Part shown: positions 44,121 to 53,144 of the stretch, piece by piece | Layout: each line of letters starts with the position of its first letter | How positions within the stretch are numbered: the stretch's first letter is position 1 | The notes under the pieces: generated by a model | The model's database searches: none | Seen by the model: the letters and a program-made list of their open reading frames with translations, nothing else | What the model was told of the DNA's origin: nothing | Made by a program: the position numbers and the translations under genes | NCBI RefSeq assembly: GCF_000195295.1 | Contig: NC_015388.1 | Span: forward strand, 930,001 to 994,000 | Reading direction: 5' to 3' | Source of the DNA: Desulfobacca acetoxidans DSM 11109 | GTDB lineage: Bacteria; Desulfobacterota; Desulfobaccia; Desulfobaccales; Desulfobaccaceae | Length of the DNA: 64,000 nucleotides

Positions 44121-44785
44121 AACCTTAAATCCTCTCTAACGATTTTACGCGGTCCGCCATCACGGCTGCTCGCCCAATTTTTCGGCTCCACCGGTTGTTC
44201 GAAACGGTCCAACTGCCCTAAAATCTTCAGCCGGTCAAAAATTAATTGCCAGCCGCAGTCGATATCCGGGTTGACCTCACATTTACCCTTTTCCGACCCT
44301 CCACAGGGACCGTTCAACATCCGCTTGGAACAGCGGGCAATCGGACAGATGCCACCGGTGCTGGCCAGGATACATTTGCCGCAGGCCTGACAACGCTCCG
44401 CGTACACTCCGCGTTCCAGATCCACTCCCATGAAACAGGTATTGACCCCGGGGTAGACGATTTTGTCTTGGTATCTTTCCGCCAGGAATTGTACGCCACA
44501 ACCGCAGGCCAGCGACACTACAGCATCGTAGGCGTCGATCCGATCCTTGAGTTGCCCCAAGTATTCCCTGTCGCACTGGCGGGTAAGGGTCGCCTCGTCG
44601 ATATCCAGCCTCTGCTTCGCCTGAGTAAAGTAAAGCCTGAGAGAGGCAGCCAGAATCTGCACCTCTTTCAAACCACCGGCTTCACACACCGTAACACAGC
44701 CATCACAGCCGACGATCAATACCTTGTGGAAATTTTTGACCAGGTCAATGATTTCTTCTATCGGTTTTGGTACTGCCTTGATCAT
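44117..44785 (-). CDS. metV: MetF partner MetV (copy 2)
   Basis: A 222-residue MTHFR_C-type protein, collinear with the copy at 27337. Motifs are VLIVGCDGCVTVCEAGGLKE, TRQCDREYLGQL, LACGCGVQFLAE, then CQACGKC, CPIARCSKRMLNGPCGG and GKCEVNPDIDCGW. It overlaps both metF (4 bases) and the selenocysteine mvhD (4 bases), so these three are translationally coupled. Confidence 0.92.
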   Translation of the reverse strand: MIKAVPKPIEEIIDLVKNFHKVLIVGCDGCVTVCEAGGLKEVQILAASLRLYFTQAKQRLDIDEATLTRQCDREYLGQLKDRIDAYDAVVSLACGCGVQFLAERYQDKIVYPGVNTCFMGVDLERGVYAERCQACGKCILASTGGICPIARCSKRMLNGPCGGSEKGKCEVNPDIDCGWQLIFDRLKILGQLDRFEQPVEPKNWASSRDGGPRKIVREDLRL

Positions 44786-45234
44786 GCGGTTACCTCCACA
44801 TTCGGCCCGAAGGCCATTTCCCTGGCAATTTTTATAGGGCTGGAACCCAGCTCTAGCACTCTAACGTTCATTTCCCGGGCAATCTCGGCAAATCGGGAGC
44901 CCATACCCGCCGATAGGTTATACATTTCCAGACGCGCACCGCTCAGGCCAACCCTGTCCAGAATTTCTTTAACCCGCTGGACCCGCTTCCTGGCCCGCAG
45001 ATTACCGACCTGATAGTGACAGTCACCTTCGAGACACCCGGCCACGATGACCCCGTCAGCACCCTGCTCGAAGGCCAACAGAAGATGAATAATATCGACT
45101 CTGCCAGAGCACGGAACTTTGATAATCTCTATATTAGCCGGGTATTGCAATCTCATCGAACCTGCCAGGTCCGCAGCCGAATAAGCTCAGTAACTACAAC
45201 AGAAAGCCAAAATTTTCGGTTCAAAAGTTTTCAT
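44782..45234 (-). CDS. mvhD: Selenocysteine-containing MvhD (UGA at codon 16)
   Basis: A 150-residue electron-transfer subunit if the in-frame TGA at 45189-45187 is read as selenocysteine. The ribosome site GAGGAG sits 7 bases before the ATG at 45234. The start reads MKTFEPKILAFCCSY-U-AYSAADLAG; the two Cys paralogues in this window read CTYCTYTAAD and CNWCSYAGAD there. Reading only from the next ATG (45156) would remove the cluster-binding motif. Downstream landmarks KVPCSGRVDIIHLL and GCLEGDCHYQVGN are intact. Selenocysteine forms of this delta subunit are known in methanogens and sulfate reducers. It links HdrA2 to MetVF. Confidence 0.92.
45157..45173 (-). promoter_or_regulatory. SECIS-like hairpin for UGA decoding in mvhD
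   Basis: In the mRNA, CGGACCU and AGGUUCG pair over 7 bases (one G-U) around loop GGC. The loop begins 21 bases after the UGA and starts with G. The position is nearly the same as in the other candidate selenoprotein, whose loop begins 22 bases after its UGA. Confidence 0.75.
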
Positions 45235-45245
45235 TCGCATACTCC

Positions 45246-48200
45246 TCAAAAGGATGCCATGATATTGGCCTTAAACTTTTCGTCTTCATAATGAGCCAAC
45301 TGAATCACCTTGGCCGGACATTCCGAGGCGCAGGTGCCGCATCCCTGGCAGAGTGCCGTGTTGATCTCAGAAACATTATCCTCATTGATGCGCGGCACTC
45401 CAAACGGACACGTCTTGACGCATACCAGGCAGGCAGCGCAGCGGTCTGGCTCAACGTAGGCGATGACACCGCTGATGGTTTGCCTAATATCAGCCAGGAA
45501 AGCTCCGGCCCGGGAAGCCGCAGCCATCGCCTGAGCAATGCTTTCATTGATCAGCTTGGGGCTGTGGGCCATGCCACAGAGGAAAATACCTTCTGAGGCA
45601 AAATCCACCGGCCGCAGCTTGGCATGCGCCTCGATGAAAAATCCATCCGCACTCCGGGGAATTTTTAGCAGCGAGGCCAACTCTTCGGTGTCGGCGGCGC
45701 GGGTCGCGGCGCTCAGAACCACGGCATCTACCGGCATCTTGATAGGACGGTGGAGAACATGGTCGTTGAAGGTGACGCTCAGATCATTGTCCTCGCTCTT
45801 TACCAGGGGCAGGTTATCGAGATCATAGCGGGCAAACATGACCCCTCGGTTGCGAGCCGCAACATAATAATCCTCCAGAAAGCCATACATCCGCATGTCC
45901 CGGTAAAGGATGACCACCTCCAGGTCGGGATTGATATCCTTCAATTGTAAGGCATATTTTACCGCCCCCTGGCAGCAGATGCGGCTGCAATTGGGGTTCT
46001 CGGCATTACGGGAGCCGACGCACTGGATCATTGCCACCCGTTTCCATTTGGCCACCTCGTACCGTTGGCTGATCTTCTGTCCTAATTCCAACAGGGTCAT
46101 GACACCTTCATGCTCGCCGTAGAGGAATTCTCGGGGACGATATTCCTGCGCCCCGGTGGCTACAATTGTGGCCCCGTGATTAATTTTGCGCTCATACATC
46201 CCTGGACCCACCAACACCTCGGTAGTGAAGTTGCCTTTATAGCCGCTGAAACCCACCACGAGCGCTTGAGTCAAAACCTGGAGATTTTTATGGGCCTGCA
46301 CCCTCTCTATGAGTCGATTGAGAAACTTCTGGACCTCCAGGCCTTCGATAGTACGGCCCAGATGACGGGCGTTGCCCCCCAGTTCTTTCTCTTTCTCAAT
46401 GATAATGCTCTCAAAGCCTTGATCGGCCAGATTCAGGGCCGCAGTCATGCCGGCAATACCGCCGCCGATGATCAATGCCCGTTGGGTAATCTCCAACGGC
46501 TTTTCCAGCAGCGGCTTCAATAATGAGGCCCGGGCCACCGCCATCCGCACCAAATCCTTGGCCTTGGCCGTAGCTCTGTCAGGCTCCTTCATATGCACCC
46601 AGGAGTCCTGATTCCGGATGTTGGCCATCTCGAAGAGATATTTATTCAGACCGACATCGGTCAGGGTTTCCCGGAACATCGACTCATGTGTGAGCGGAGT
46701 GCACGCTGCCACTACTACTCGATTGAGGCGGTACTTCTCGATAACACCGGAAATCTTGACCTGTGTATCCTGCGAGCAGGTATAGAGATTATCTTCCACA
46801 TGCACCACGTGAGGGAGGGTGCGGGCATATTCCCGCACCGCCGGGACGTCCACAATGCCGCCGATGTTAATGCCACAGTTACAGACAAAGACCCCGACGC
46901 GAGGGTCATCCTGACCGACAGCGCGCTCCGGGGGCACTTCTTTGGTTTTGGTCCTGGTCCAGCGGGCCTCGCTCAGGGTGGCGCTGCAGGCCGCAGCCGC
47001 AGCCGAGGCCTCCATGACGGACTGAGGAATATCCTTGGGGCATTGAAACGTCCCGCAGACATAAACCCCCGGTCTACTGGTGGCCACTGGCAGAAAGGGG
47101 TCAGTTTTGGCAAAGTGATGCTGATTCAGTTCGACACCCAGTCTCCGGGCCAGGTCTTTGACTGATTCACTGACCTGGAAGCCTACAGAGAGCACCACCA
47201 GGTCAAATACCTCGGATTTCTTCTCGCCCTGTTCATCCACATAGGAGATTCGAAGATCACATTCTCCCTCGGGGTCGATACTGTGCACCCTGGAGCGAAT
47301 AAACCGCACCCCATGTTCATTCCGCGCCCGATTATAATAGTGCTCGAAATCCTTGCCATAGGTTCGCATATCCATATAAAAAATGGCGGTATCCAGGTCG
47401 CCGTGGGCATGTTCTTTGGCGATCACCGCTTCCTTGATGGCGTACATGCAGCACACTGCCGAACAGTAGGGGTTGGTTTTGACGTCGCGCGACCCGACGC
47501 ATTGCAGCCAGGCGATTTTTTTCGGCTCTTCCCGGTCATAGGGCCGCATCAGATGGCCCCGGTAGGGCCCGGAAGCGCTGAGAATGCGCTCAAATTCGAG
47601 ACTGGTGACCACATTGGGCTGATTGGCGTAATTGTAGGATTGCAGCCGGGTGGGATCGAAGACCTCATTGCCGACAGTCAGGATGACCGCCCCGACATCG
47701 ATTTCCCGTTGCCTGGCCGTGTCAAGATAGTTAATAGCCCCGGCCAGACAGACCTGGCCGCACAGCCCACAGCCGATGCATACCTGCCGGTCGATGGCGA
47801 AGGCCAACGGTACTGCCTGGGGATATCTGATATACGTTGCTTCCCGGAGGTCCAGGCCGGCATTAAATTCGTTGACCGCACGAACCGGGCAGACCTTGCG
47901 GCAGTCTCCACAGCCGGTACATTTCACCGGATCGAGGTAACGCGGATAATTGTTCAACACCGCCCGAAAATGGCCCAGGTCGCCATCCAAAGCCTGTACC
48001 TCGGTATCAGGCAAGACCTCGATATTCAGATGCCGCCCGACCTCTACCAATTTGGGCGAAATGATGCACATGGAGCAGTCATTGGTGGGAAACGTCTTGT
48101 CCAGTTGGGCCATAATGCCACCAATAGTAGGAGAGCGGTCAGTCAGATACACATAGTAACCGGAATTGGCCAGGTCCAGAGCGGCCTGCATACCCGCCAC

Positions 48201-48257
48201 CCCGGCTCCCACCACCAACACTGCGCCGATTTTGTCAGTTTCTTTCTGCATTGCCAT
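45246..48257 (-). CDS. hdrA: Double-length HdrA (copy 2)
   Basis: A flavoprotein of about 1003 residues built of two HdrA halves. The ATG at 48257 has GAGG upstream; an ATG at 48269 would add four residues. The first half has FAD motif VVGAGVAGMQAALDLANSG, FPTNDCSMC, ferredoxins CTGCGDCRKVCP and CIGCGLCGQVC, VQCVGSRD and CCMYAIKEA. A central VFVCNCGINIGG precedes a second FAD motif IIGGGIAGMTAALNLADQG and second CVGSRN/CSRICC motifs. The C-terminal ferredoxins are CAACLVCVKTCP and CQGCGTCASECP. It is followed by selenocysteine MvhD, MetV and MetF, so it is the likely flavin hub of that complex. Confidence 0.93.
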   Translation of the reverse strand: MAMQKETDKIGAVLVVGAGVAGMQAALDLANSGYYVYLTDRSPTIGGIMAQLDKTFPTNDCSMCIISPKLVEVGRHLNIEVLPDTEVQALDGDLGHFRAVLNNYPRYLDPVKCTGCGDCRKVCPVRAVNEFNAGLDLREATYIRYPQAVPLAFAIDRQVCIGCGLCGQVCLAGAINYLDTARQREIDVGAVILTVGNEVFDPTRLQSYNYANQPNVVTSLEFERILSASGPYRGHLMRPYDREEPKKIAWLQCVGSRDVKTNPYCSAVCCMYAIKEAVIAKEHAHGDLDTAIFYMDMRTYGKDFEHYYNRARNEHGVRFIRSRVHSIDPEGECDLRISYVDEQGEKKSEVFDLVVLSVGFQVSESVKDLARRLGVELNQHHFAKTDPFLPVATSRPGVYVCGTFQCPKDIPQSVMEASAAAAACSATLSEARWTRTKTKEVPPERAVGQDDPRVGVFVCNCGINIGGIVDVPAVREYARTLPHVVHVEDNLYTCSQDTQVKISGVIEKYRLNRVVVAACTPLTHESMFRETLTDVGLNKYLFEMANIRNQDSWVHMKEPDRATAKAKDLVRMAVARASLLKPLLEKPLEITQRALIIGGGIAGMTAALNLADQGFESIIIEKEKELGGNARHLGRTIEGLEVQKFLNRLIERVQAHKNLQVLTQALVVGFSGYKGNFTTEVLVGPGMYERKINHGATIVATGAQEYRPREFLYGEHEGVMTLLELGQKISQRYEVAKWKRVAMIQCVGSRNAENPNCSRICCQGAVKYALQLKDINPDLEVVILYRDMRMYGFLEDYYVAARNRGVMFARYDLDNLPLVKSEDNDLSVTFNDHVLHRPIKMPVDAVVLSAATRAADTEELASLLKIPRSADGFFIEAHAKLRPVDFASEGIFLCGMAHSPKLINESIAQAMAAASRAGAFLADIRQTISGVIAYVEPDRCAACLVCVKTCPFGVPRINEDNVSEINTALCQGCGTCASECPAKVIQLAHYEDEKFKANIMASF

Positions 48258-48326
48258 GGAAATCCTCATTAACCCTTAATCCCGGACATCCTATGTCGCT
48301 CACCGTGACCAAGTCCGAGTTTTTTC

Positions 48327-49085
48327 CTATGCCGTCAGGAGAGTGAACGTGGGACTGGTCCCTTCGTATGCCTGCAAATCAACCAGGCCGGTTCTCTCCA
48401 GATCATTTAAGCGGCGCGAGACGCAATAAACCGGCAGCCCGGTTATCTTGGCCATCTGACGCACCGTTTGCGGTCCTTCCTGCAGCGCTTCCACCAACAG
48501 GGCCTTTTGATACTCCTGCTCGGCGCACTGTTGCAGTAAATCTTGAAAGTCAACCGGGTTTAGCTGCTGGTCATAGACATTTTTCTTCTCGGTCAGGAAC
48601 CGGTCCATACCCAATAACCACCGCAGTTGGGAGGAATGCAAAGCTCGCTGCACCGCCGCCAAGGAAAGTTGGAACCGGCTAGCCCGCAATGGTCCCAACT
48701 CCCGGATTAATTCGGTCAGTTCGGTAACATAATCAGCAAAGAGCTGTCCCTCGGCGGCGCTGACCCATCGCAGTTGCAGGCGGTTTTTGCCGATTCCGGC
48801 AATATCCAGCATCTGTCCCACCAGTTGCATCCGCCGGGCCGTATGGTAATTACCTTCTAAGTAGTGGCAGTCACCGAAGTGGCAGCCGAAGACAAAGACG
48901 CCGTCAAAGCCACTTTTGAGTCCTTCAATCACATGCACCGGATCCACTCTCCCGGAACACATGGTACGGATGACCCTGATATTGGTGGGATATTGGAACC
49001 GGGAGACGCCGGCCAGATCAGCACCGGCATAGGAGCACCAATTGCACAGGAAGGCCAGGATTTTCGGTTCAAATATATGGTCCAT
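48327..49085 (-). CDS. MvhD fused to a C-terminal winged helix-turn-helix
   Basis: A 252-residue protein. Residues 1-140 are a complete MvhD domain (FLCNWCSYAGADLAG, RTMCSGRVDPVHVIEGLKSGFDGVFVFGCHFGDCHYLEGN) with the cysteine form of the motif. The last 60 residues form a winged helix (GPQTVRQMAKITGLPVYCVSRRLNDLERTGLVDLQ). The fusion could tie electron-transfer state to DNA binding, or the domain may serve only protein contact; neither is shown. It sits between two large HdrA genes. Confidence 0.88.
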   Translation of the reverse strand: MDHIFEPKILAFLCNWCSYAGADLAGVSRFQYPTNIRVIRTMCSGRVDPVHVIEGLKSGFDGVFVFGCHFGDCHYLEGNYHTARRMQLVGQMLDIAGIGKNRLQLRWVSAAEGQLFADYVTELTELIRELGPLRASRFQLSLAAVQRALHSSQLRWLLGMDRFLTEKKNVYDQQLNPVDFQDLLQQCAEQEYQKALLVEALQEGPQTVRQMAKITGLPVYCVSRRLNDLERTGLVDLQAYEGTSPTFTLLTA

Positions 49086-49103
49086 ATTTATCTCCCCGGA
49101 TAT

Positions 49104-52100
49104 TTACTTAGCCTGCGCCTGCTGGCCGCCGGCGTGAATCACTGCCATGATCTGGCGATCGCGGAAATGAATCATATCAATCGCCCGTTGTGGACAGGCG
49201 GCGGCGCACACTCCACAGCCCTTGCAGGAGGCCGTGATATTCTCCGCCCGATAGCCTTTGCCGGGCACCTGGATCAGGCGAATGGCGGCGAAGGGACAGG
49301 AGGCCTCACACAGGCCGCAGCCGATACAGAGATAGGCATCGACCGCTGAAACGATCGGCTCTACTTCGACAAAGCCCCGAGTCAACACACTGGCAGCCCG
49401 GGCCGCAGCCGCCTGCGCCTGGGCGATAGACTCTTCAATAGGCTTGGGATAATGAGCCAATCCACAGACGAACACCCCGTCCGTAGCGAAATCTACCGGC
49501 CGGAGCTTCATATGAGCTTCCAGGAAGAAACCGTCATCGTTGAGCGGCACCTTGAAAAACTTGGCCAGCGTATCCAACCCCCGGGGAATAATGGCGGTGG
49601 CGAGGTTCAAGTAATCCACCGGGATTTTCAGATAATGGTCGAGAATATGATCTTTGACGGTGATCAGCAGTTTCTCCCGACCGTTGATCATGGTGCTCTC
49701 GACTGCCGGTTTCTCCTCCTGGTGATAGCGGATGAACAACACTCCCAACTCCCGGGCCTGGCGATAGAGATGCTCCCGCGGACCGTAGGTGCGCAGGTCG
49801 CGATAGAGGATGTAAACCTGCAACTCCGGTTTCCGTTTTTTCAAGGCAATGGCCTGGGCCACCGAGCTGGTACAGCAGATCTTGGAACAGTAGGGACGCT
49901 GTGGCTCACGGGAGCCGACGCACTGGATGAAGGCTACGGCTTCGGCCTCTTCCAGAAGCCGGGGTTGTTCAATGAAGCGCTTTTCCAGATCATGCCAGCG
50001 AGTGACGCGGTCATTCTGGCCATAGAGGTATTCCGAGGGCTTCAGGGAATGGGCCCCGGTAGCGAGGATCGCGACCCCATGCTGCAACTGGCGTTCGCTC
50101 CCGCCAGAGCGCACCGTGCTCTCAAAGTTGCCTACGAAACCGCTGACCTGGATGAGCTCAGCCCCGGTCAACACTTCAACCCGTTCGTGGCTCAAAAGGC
50201 GCTGGCTCAGATCGTGGATATAGGCCCCTACGTCTTCACCCTTCCAGGTGTGGCCGACTTTACGGGCATGGCCGCCCAACTCGTCTTTCTGCTCTATCAG
50301 GTAGGTAAACAGTCCCTGCTCCGCCAGATTGAGGGCGGCGGTCATCCCGGCCAGGCCGCCGCCGATGACCAGGGCGTTTTGACTGATATCGAGATGGACC
50401 GGCTGGAGCGGCTCCAGGAGCGCCGCCTTGGCAGTTGCCATGCGCACCAGATCTTTGGCCTTTTCGGTGGCCCGCTCGGGTTCCTGTTGATGCACCCAGG
50501 AATCCTGATCCCGGATGTTGGCAAACTCGAACAGATAAGGATTTAACCCTGCGGACCGAATGGTTTCCTGGAACAGCGGTTCATGGGTTCGGGGAGTGCA
50601 GGCGGCGACAACCACCCGATTCAGGTTATTCTCTTTGATCGCTTCTACGATCAGCTTCTGGGTATCTTCACTGCAGGTGAACAGATTATCAGCCACATAA
50701 GCCACGTGCGGTAAAGTTCGGGCATACTCGCGCACCGCTGGGACATCCACTACTCCGGCAATATTAATCCCGCAGTGACATACAAAGACTCCGATACGAG
50801 GCTCCTGATCTTCCACTGGGGCTTCAGGTGGATATACTTTTTCCTGAACCAGGGTCCCACGGGCCGGCGATAACAATGAAGCTGAGGCTGCCGAGGCCGC
50901 CGAGGCCTCCATGACCGCATAGGGAATGTCTTTAGGGCCGGACATGGCTCCACAGACGTAAATGCCGGGCTGAGAGGTCGCCACCGGGGTAAAGGAGCCG
51001 GTTTCCACAAAGCCGTCGGCGTCCAGTGCCACCCCTAGTTTTTCTGCCAAGCCCCGCAAGTTATCGCCTATTTCCAGTCCGACGGAGAGGACTACCAGGT
51101 CAAAGACTTCGCTGGCCTTATCGCCGTTCTCCTGCACCCATTCCAGCCTGAGAGCTTGGGAGGCCTCATCCGTTAAAGTGAGACTGTGGATGCGGGAGCG
51201 GATGAACCTCACTCCGGCTTCGTTACGGGCCCGCTGGTAATAACGCTCGAAGTCCTTGCCATAGGTACGCATATCCATAAAGAAGATCGCCGTCTCCAAA
51301 TCGGCGCCGGCATGCTCCTTGGCAATAACTGCTTCTTTAATGGCGTACATGCAACAGACGCCGGAGCAATACCCATGGGCGCCGGGACGCGTATCCCGGG
51401 AGCCGACGCACTGCAGCCAGGCGATTTTCCTGGGCGGTTGATGATCCGAAGGGCGCACCAGGTGCCCCTCATAGGGCCCCGAAGCGCTCAAGATGCGCTC
51501 GAACTCCAGGCTGGTAATGACGTTTTTGTATCTGCCATAGCCATAGCTTTCATAGAGATGCGGATCAAAGGCTTTAAAACCCGGGGCCAATATGATGGCT
51601 CCCACATTGATCTGCTGTTCCTGGTCCACATCCAGAAAGTTCACCGCCCCGGCCGGACAGAATTTTTCACAGGCGCCGCAGCGGCCGATCTTTCCTTTCT
51701 TATCCGGCTTAAAATAGATGCAGCGGTCGGGATCAATGGCGTATTTGAGAGGCACCGCCTGAGGGTATTTGACGTAGGCGGCTTTGCGCTGATTGAGCCC
51801 TTCATTGAACTCATCAGCCGCTTTATAGGGACATTTTTCGGCGCACACCCCACAGGCAATGCACCGGTCCATATCGATGTAACGGGGTCTCTGGCGGACG
51901 GTAACAGTAAAGTGTCCGGGTTCACCCTCCAGTGCGGTCACGTCCGCCAGGGTGAGCAGGTGGATATTCAGATGCCGTCCGCATTCCACCAGTTTGGGCG
52001 ACAGGATGCACATGGAGCAGTCATTGGTGGGGAAAGTCTTGTCCAGTTGCGCCATAACCCCGCCGATGGCGGCAGAATGCTCCACCAGATAGACGAAAAA

Positions 52101-52232
52101 GCCGGTATTGGCCAGATCTAGAGCGGCCTGGACGCCGGCGATACCGCCGCCCACAACCATGACCGCACCTCGGAGATCGTTGTTTCCCTTCTCGCCCGGT
52201 TTTTTGCTCAAGCTGATTTGTTCGGCTATCAT
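49104..52232 (-). CDS. hdrA: Double-length HdrA (copy 3)
   Basis: A 1042-residue flavoprotein with the same two-half design as copy 2. The first half has VVGGGIAGVQAALDLANTG, FPTNDCSMC, CIACGVCAEKCP, a longer Cys insert (CIYFKPDKKGKIGRCGACEKFCP) and CCMYAIKEA. VFVCHCGINIAG precedes a second FAD motif VIGGGLAGMTAALNLAEQG with CSKICC. The C-terminal ferredoxins are CIGCGLCEASCP and CKGCGVCAAACP. It is flanked by the third MetF and the MvhD-wHTH gene, so these three look like one functional set. No strong ribosome site is visible before the ATG. Confidence 0.93.
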   Translation of the reverse strand: MIAEQISLSKKPGEKGNNDLRGAVMVVGGGIAGVQAALDLANTGFFVYLVEHSAAIGGVMAQLDKTFPTNDCSMCILSPKLVECGRHLNIHLLTLADVTALEGEPGHFTVTVRQRPRYIDMDRCIACGVCAEKCPYKAADEFNEGLNQRKAAYVKYPQAVPLKYAIDPDRCIYFKPDKKGKIGRCGACEKFCPAGAVNFLDVDQEQQINVGAIILAPGFKAFDPHLYESYGYGRYKNVITSLEFERILSASGPYEGHLVRPSDHQPPRKIAWLQCVGSRDTRPGAHGYCSGVCCMYAIKEAVIAKEHAGADLETAIFFMDMRTYGKDFERYYQRARNEAGVRFIRSRIHSLTLTDEASQALRLEWVQENGDKASEVFDLVVLSVGLEIGDNLRGLAEKLGVALDADGFVETGSFTPVATSQPGIYVCGAMSGPKDIPYAVMEASAASAASASLLSPARGTLVQEKVYPPEAPVEDQEPRIGVFVCHCGINIAGVVDVPAVREYARTLPHVAYVADNLFTCSEDTQKLIVEAIKENNLNRVVVAACTPRTHEPLFQETIRSAGLNPYLFEFANIRDQDSWVHQQEPERATEKAKDLVRMATAKAALLEPLQPVHLDISQNALVIGGGLAGMTAALNLAEQGLFTYLIEQKDELGGHARKVGHTWKGEDVGAYIHDLSQRLLSHERVEVLTGAELIQVSGFVGNFESTVRSGGSERQLQHGVAILATGAHSLKPSEYLYGQNDRVTRWHDLEKRFIEQPRLLEEAEAVAFIQCVGSREPQRPYCSKICCTSSVAQAIALKKRKPELQVYILYRDLRTYGPREHLYRQARELGVLFIRYHQEEKPAVESTMINGREKLLITVKDHILDHYLKIPVDYLNLATAIIPRGLDTLAKFFKVPLNDDGFFLEAHMKLRPVDFATDGVFVCGLAHYPKPIEESIAQAQAAAARAASVLTRGFVEVEPIVSAVDAYLCIGCGLCEASCPFAAIRLIQVPGKGYRAENITASCKGCGVCAAACPQRAIDMIHFRDRQIMAVIHAGGQQAQAK

Positions 52233-52268
52233 AGTTTTATCCCATATATATATGTCGTAACCGCGACA

Positions 52269-53144
52269 TCAGGCTCGAGCCGCAGCTAGAATGGCTGGCA
52301 GCCGGTCTTCCCAGCCGAGGGTAGAAATCTGGACTCCGCTGTAGCCCTCGTCCTTTAAACCGGCAATCAACTCAGCGGCAATCATGATACACTCCCGTAC
52401 CCGATCCGGGGCCTTATGAATACGCTCGATGAGTCCGGCCGGAATGTGGATCTGCTCAAGATGACGATCAATGTAGCGGGCCATGCCCACCGACTTCAGC
52501 AGCATGACGGTGGGAATGATTTTGGCCGGGCGGTTGCCCAGGCGCTTGCGGAACTGGTCCAGGACCTTTAGAGCAAAGATCGGCGAAGTGATAAAAAACT
52601 GCGCTCCGACAGCCATTTTTTTATCTAACTCCGCCAATTCCGCCTCCAGAGCCCCGCCGCTTTTGCCGACATTGAGGGAGGCACCGACTAGAAACCGTGG
52701 TGCACCCTGAAGCTCGATGCCGGCCAGATCCCGCCCGGATTGCAAGGTTTGGATAGCGGCCAGCAGTTCCAGCAGATCGAGGTCGTTGACGGCGCGGGCC
52801 CGATGATGGTCCCCATAGCTGATGTCTTCGCCCGTGACTGCCATGACATTGGGAATCCCCAGGGCCTGAGCGGCTAATAGATCAGCCTGCAAGGCCAGCC
52901 GGTTGCGATCCCGGCAACAGACCTGCATGACCGTTTCAAAGCCCTTGCTTTGCAATAGTAAAGCGGTGCCCAGAGAACTCATTTTCATCACCGCATTGTT
53001 CATTTCGGGGGCGACAAAGGCGTCCACTCTTCCTTTGACGTTCGTAGCGTTAGCCACGAGCGATGATACATCAGTCCCCTTGGGGGGCTCCATCTCCGCC
53101 AGGATGATGAACTTTTTAAATTCAAGTTTTTCTTGTAAATGCAT
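52269..53144 (-). CDS. MetF-like protein (copy 3, without MetV)
   Basis: A 291-residue MetF-family TIM barrel. The GGAGGG at 53152-53157 supports the ATG at 53144, which overlaps the upstream regulator gene by 23 bases. Motifs are ILAEMEPPKGTDVSSLV, VCCRDRNRLALQADLLAAQALGIPNVMAVTGEDISYGDH and VGASLNVGKSGG. The Asp-containing DNQ/DNR segment of copies 1 and 2 is replaced by APEMNNAVMKMSS, and there is no adjacent metV. It may be a divergent reductase or act on another folate or C1 substrate. It begins the HdrA3-MvhD-wHTH set. Confidence 0.8.
   Translation of the reverse strand: MHLQEKLEFKKFIILAEMEPPKGTDVSSLVANATNVKGRVDAFVAPEMNNAVMKMSSLGTALLLQSKGFETVMQVCCRDRNRLALQADLLAAQALGIPNVMAVTGEDISYGDHHRARAVNDLDLLELLAAIQTLQSGRDLAGIELQGAPRFLVGASLNVGKSGGALEAELAELDKKMAVGAQFFITSPIFALKVLDQFRKRLGNRPAKIIPTVMLLKSVGMARYIDRHLEQIHIPAGLIERIHKAPDRVRECIMIAAELIAGLKDEGYSGVQISTLGWEDRLPAILAAARA

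Noticed and set aside
47283-48272. Long plus-strand frames (up to 364 codons) opposite the large HdrA genes
   Set aside because: They are GC-rich antisense shadows of strongly conserved HdrA coding sequence, with no recognisable domains.
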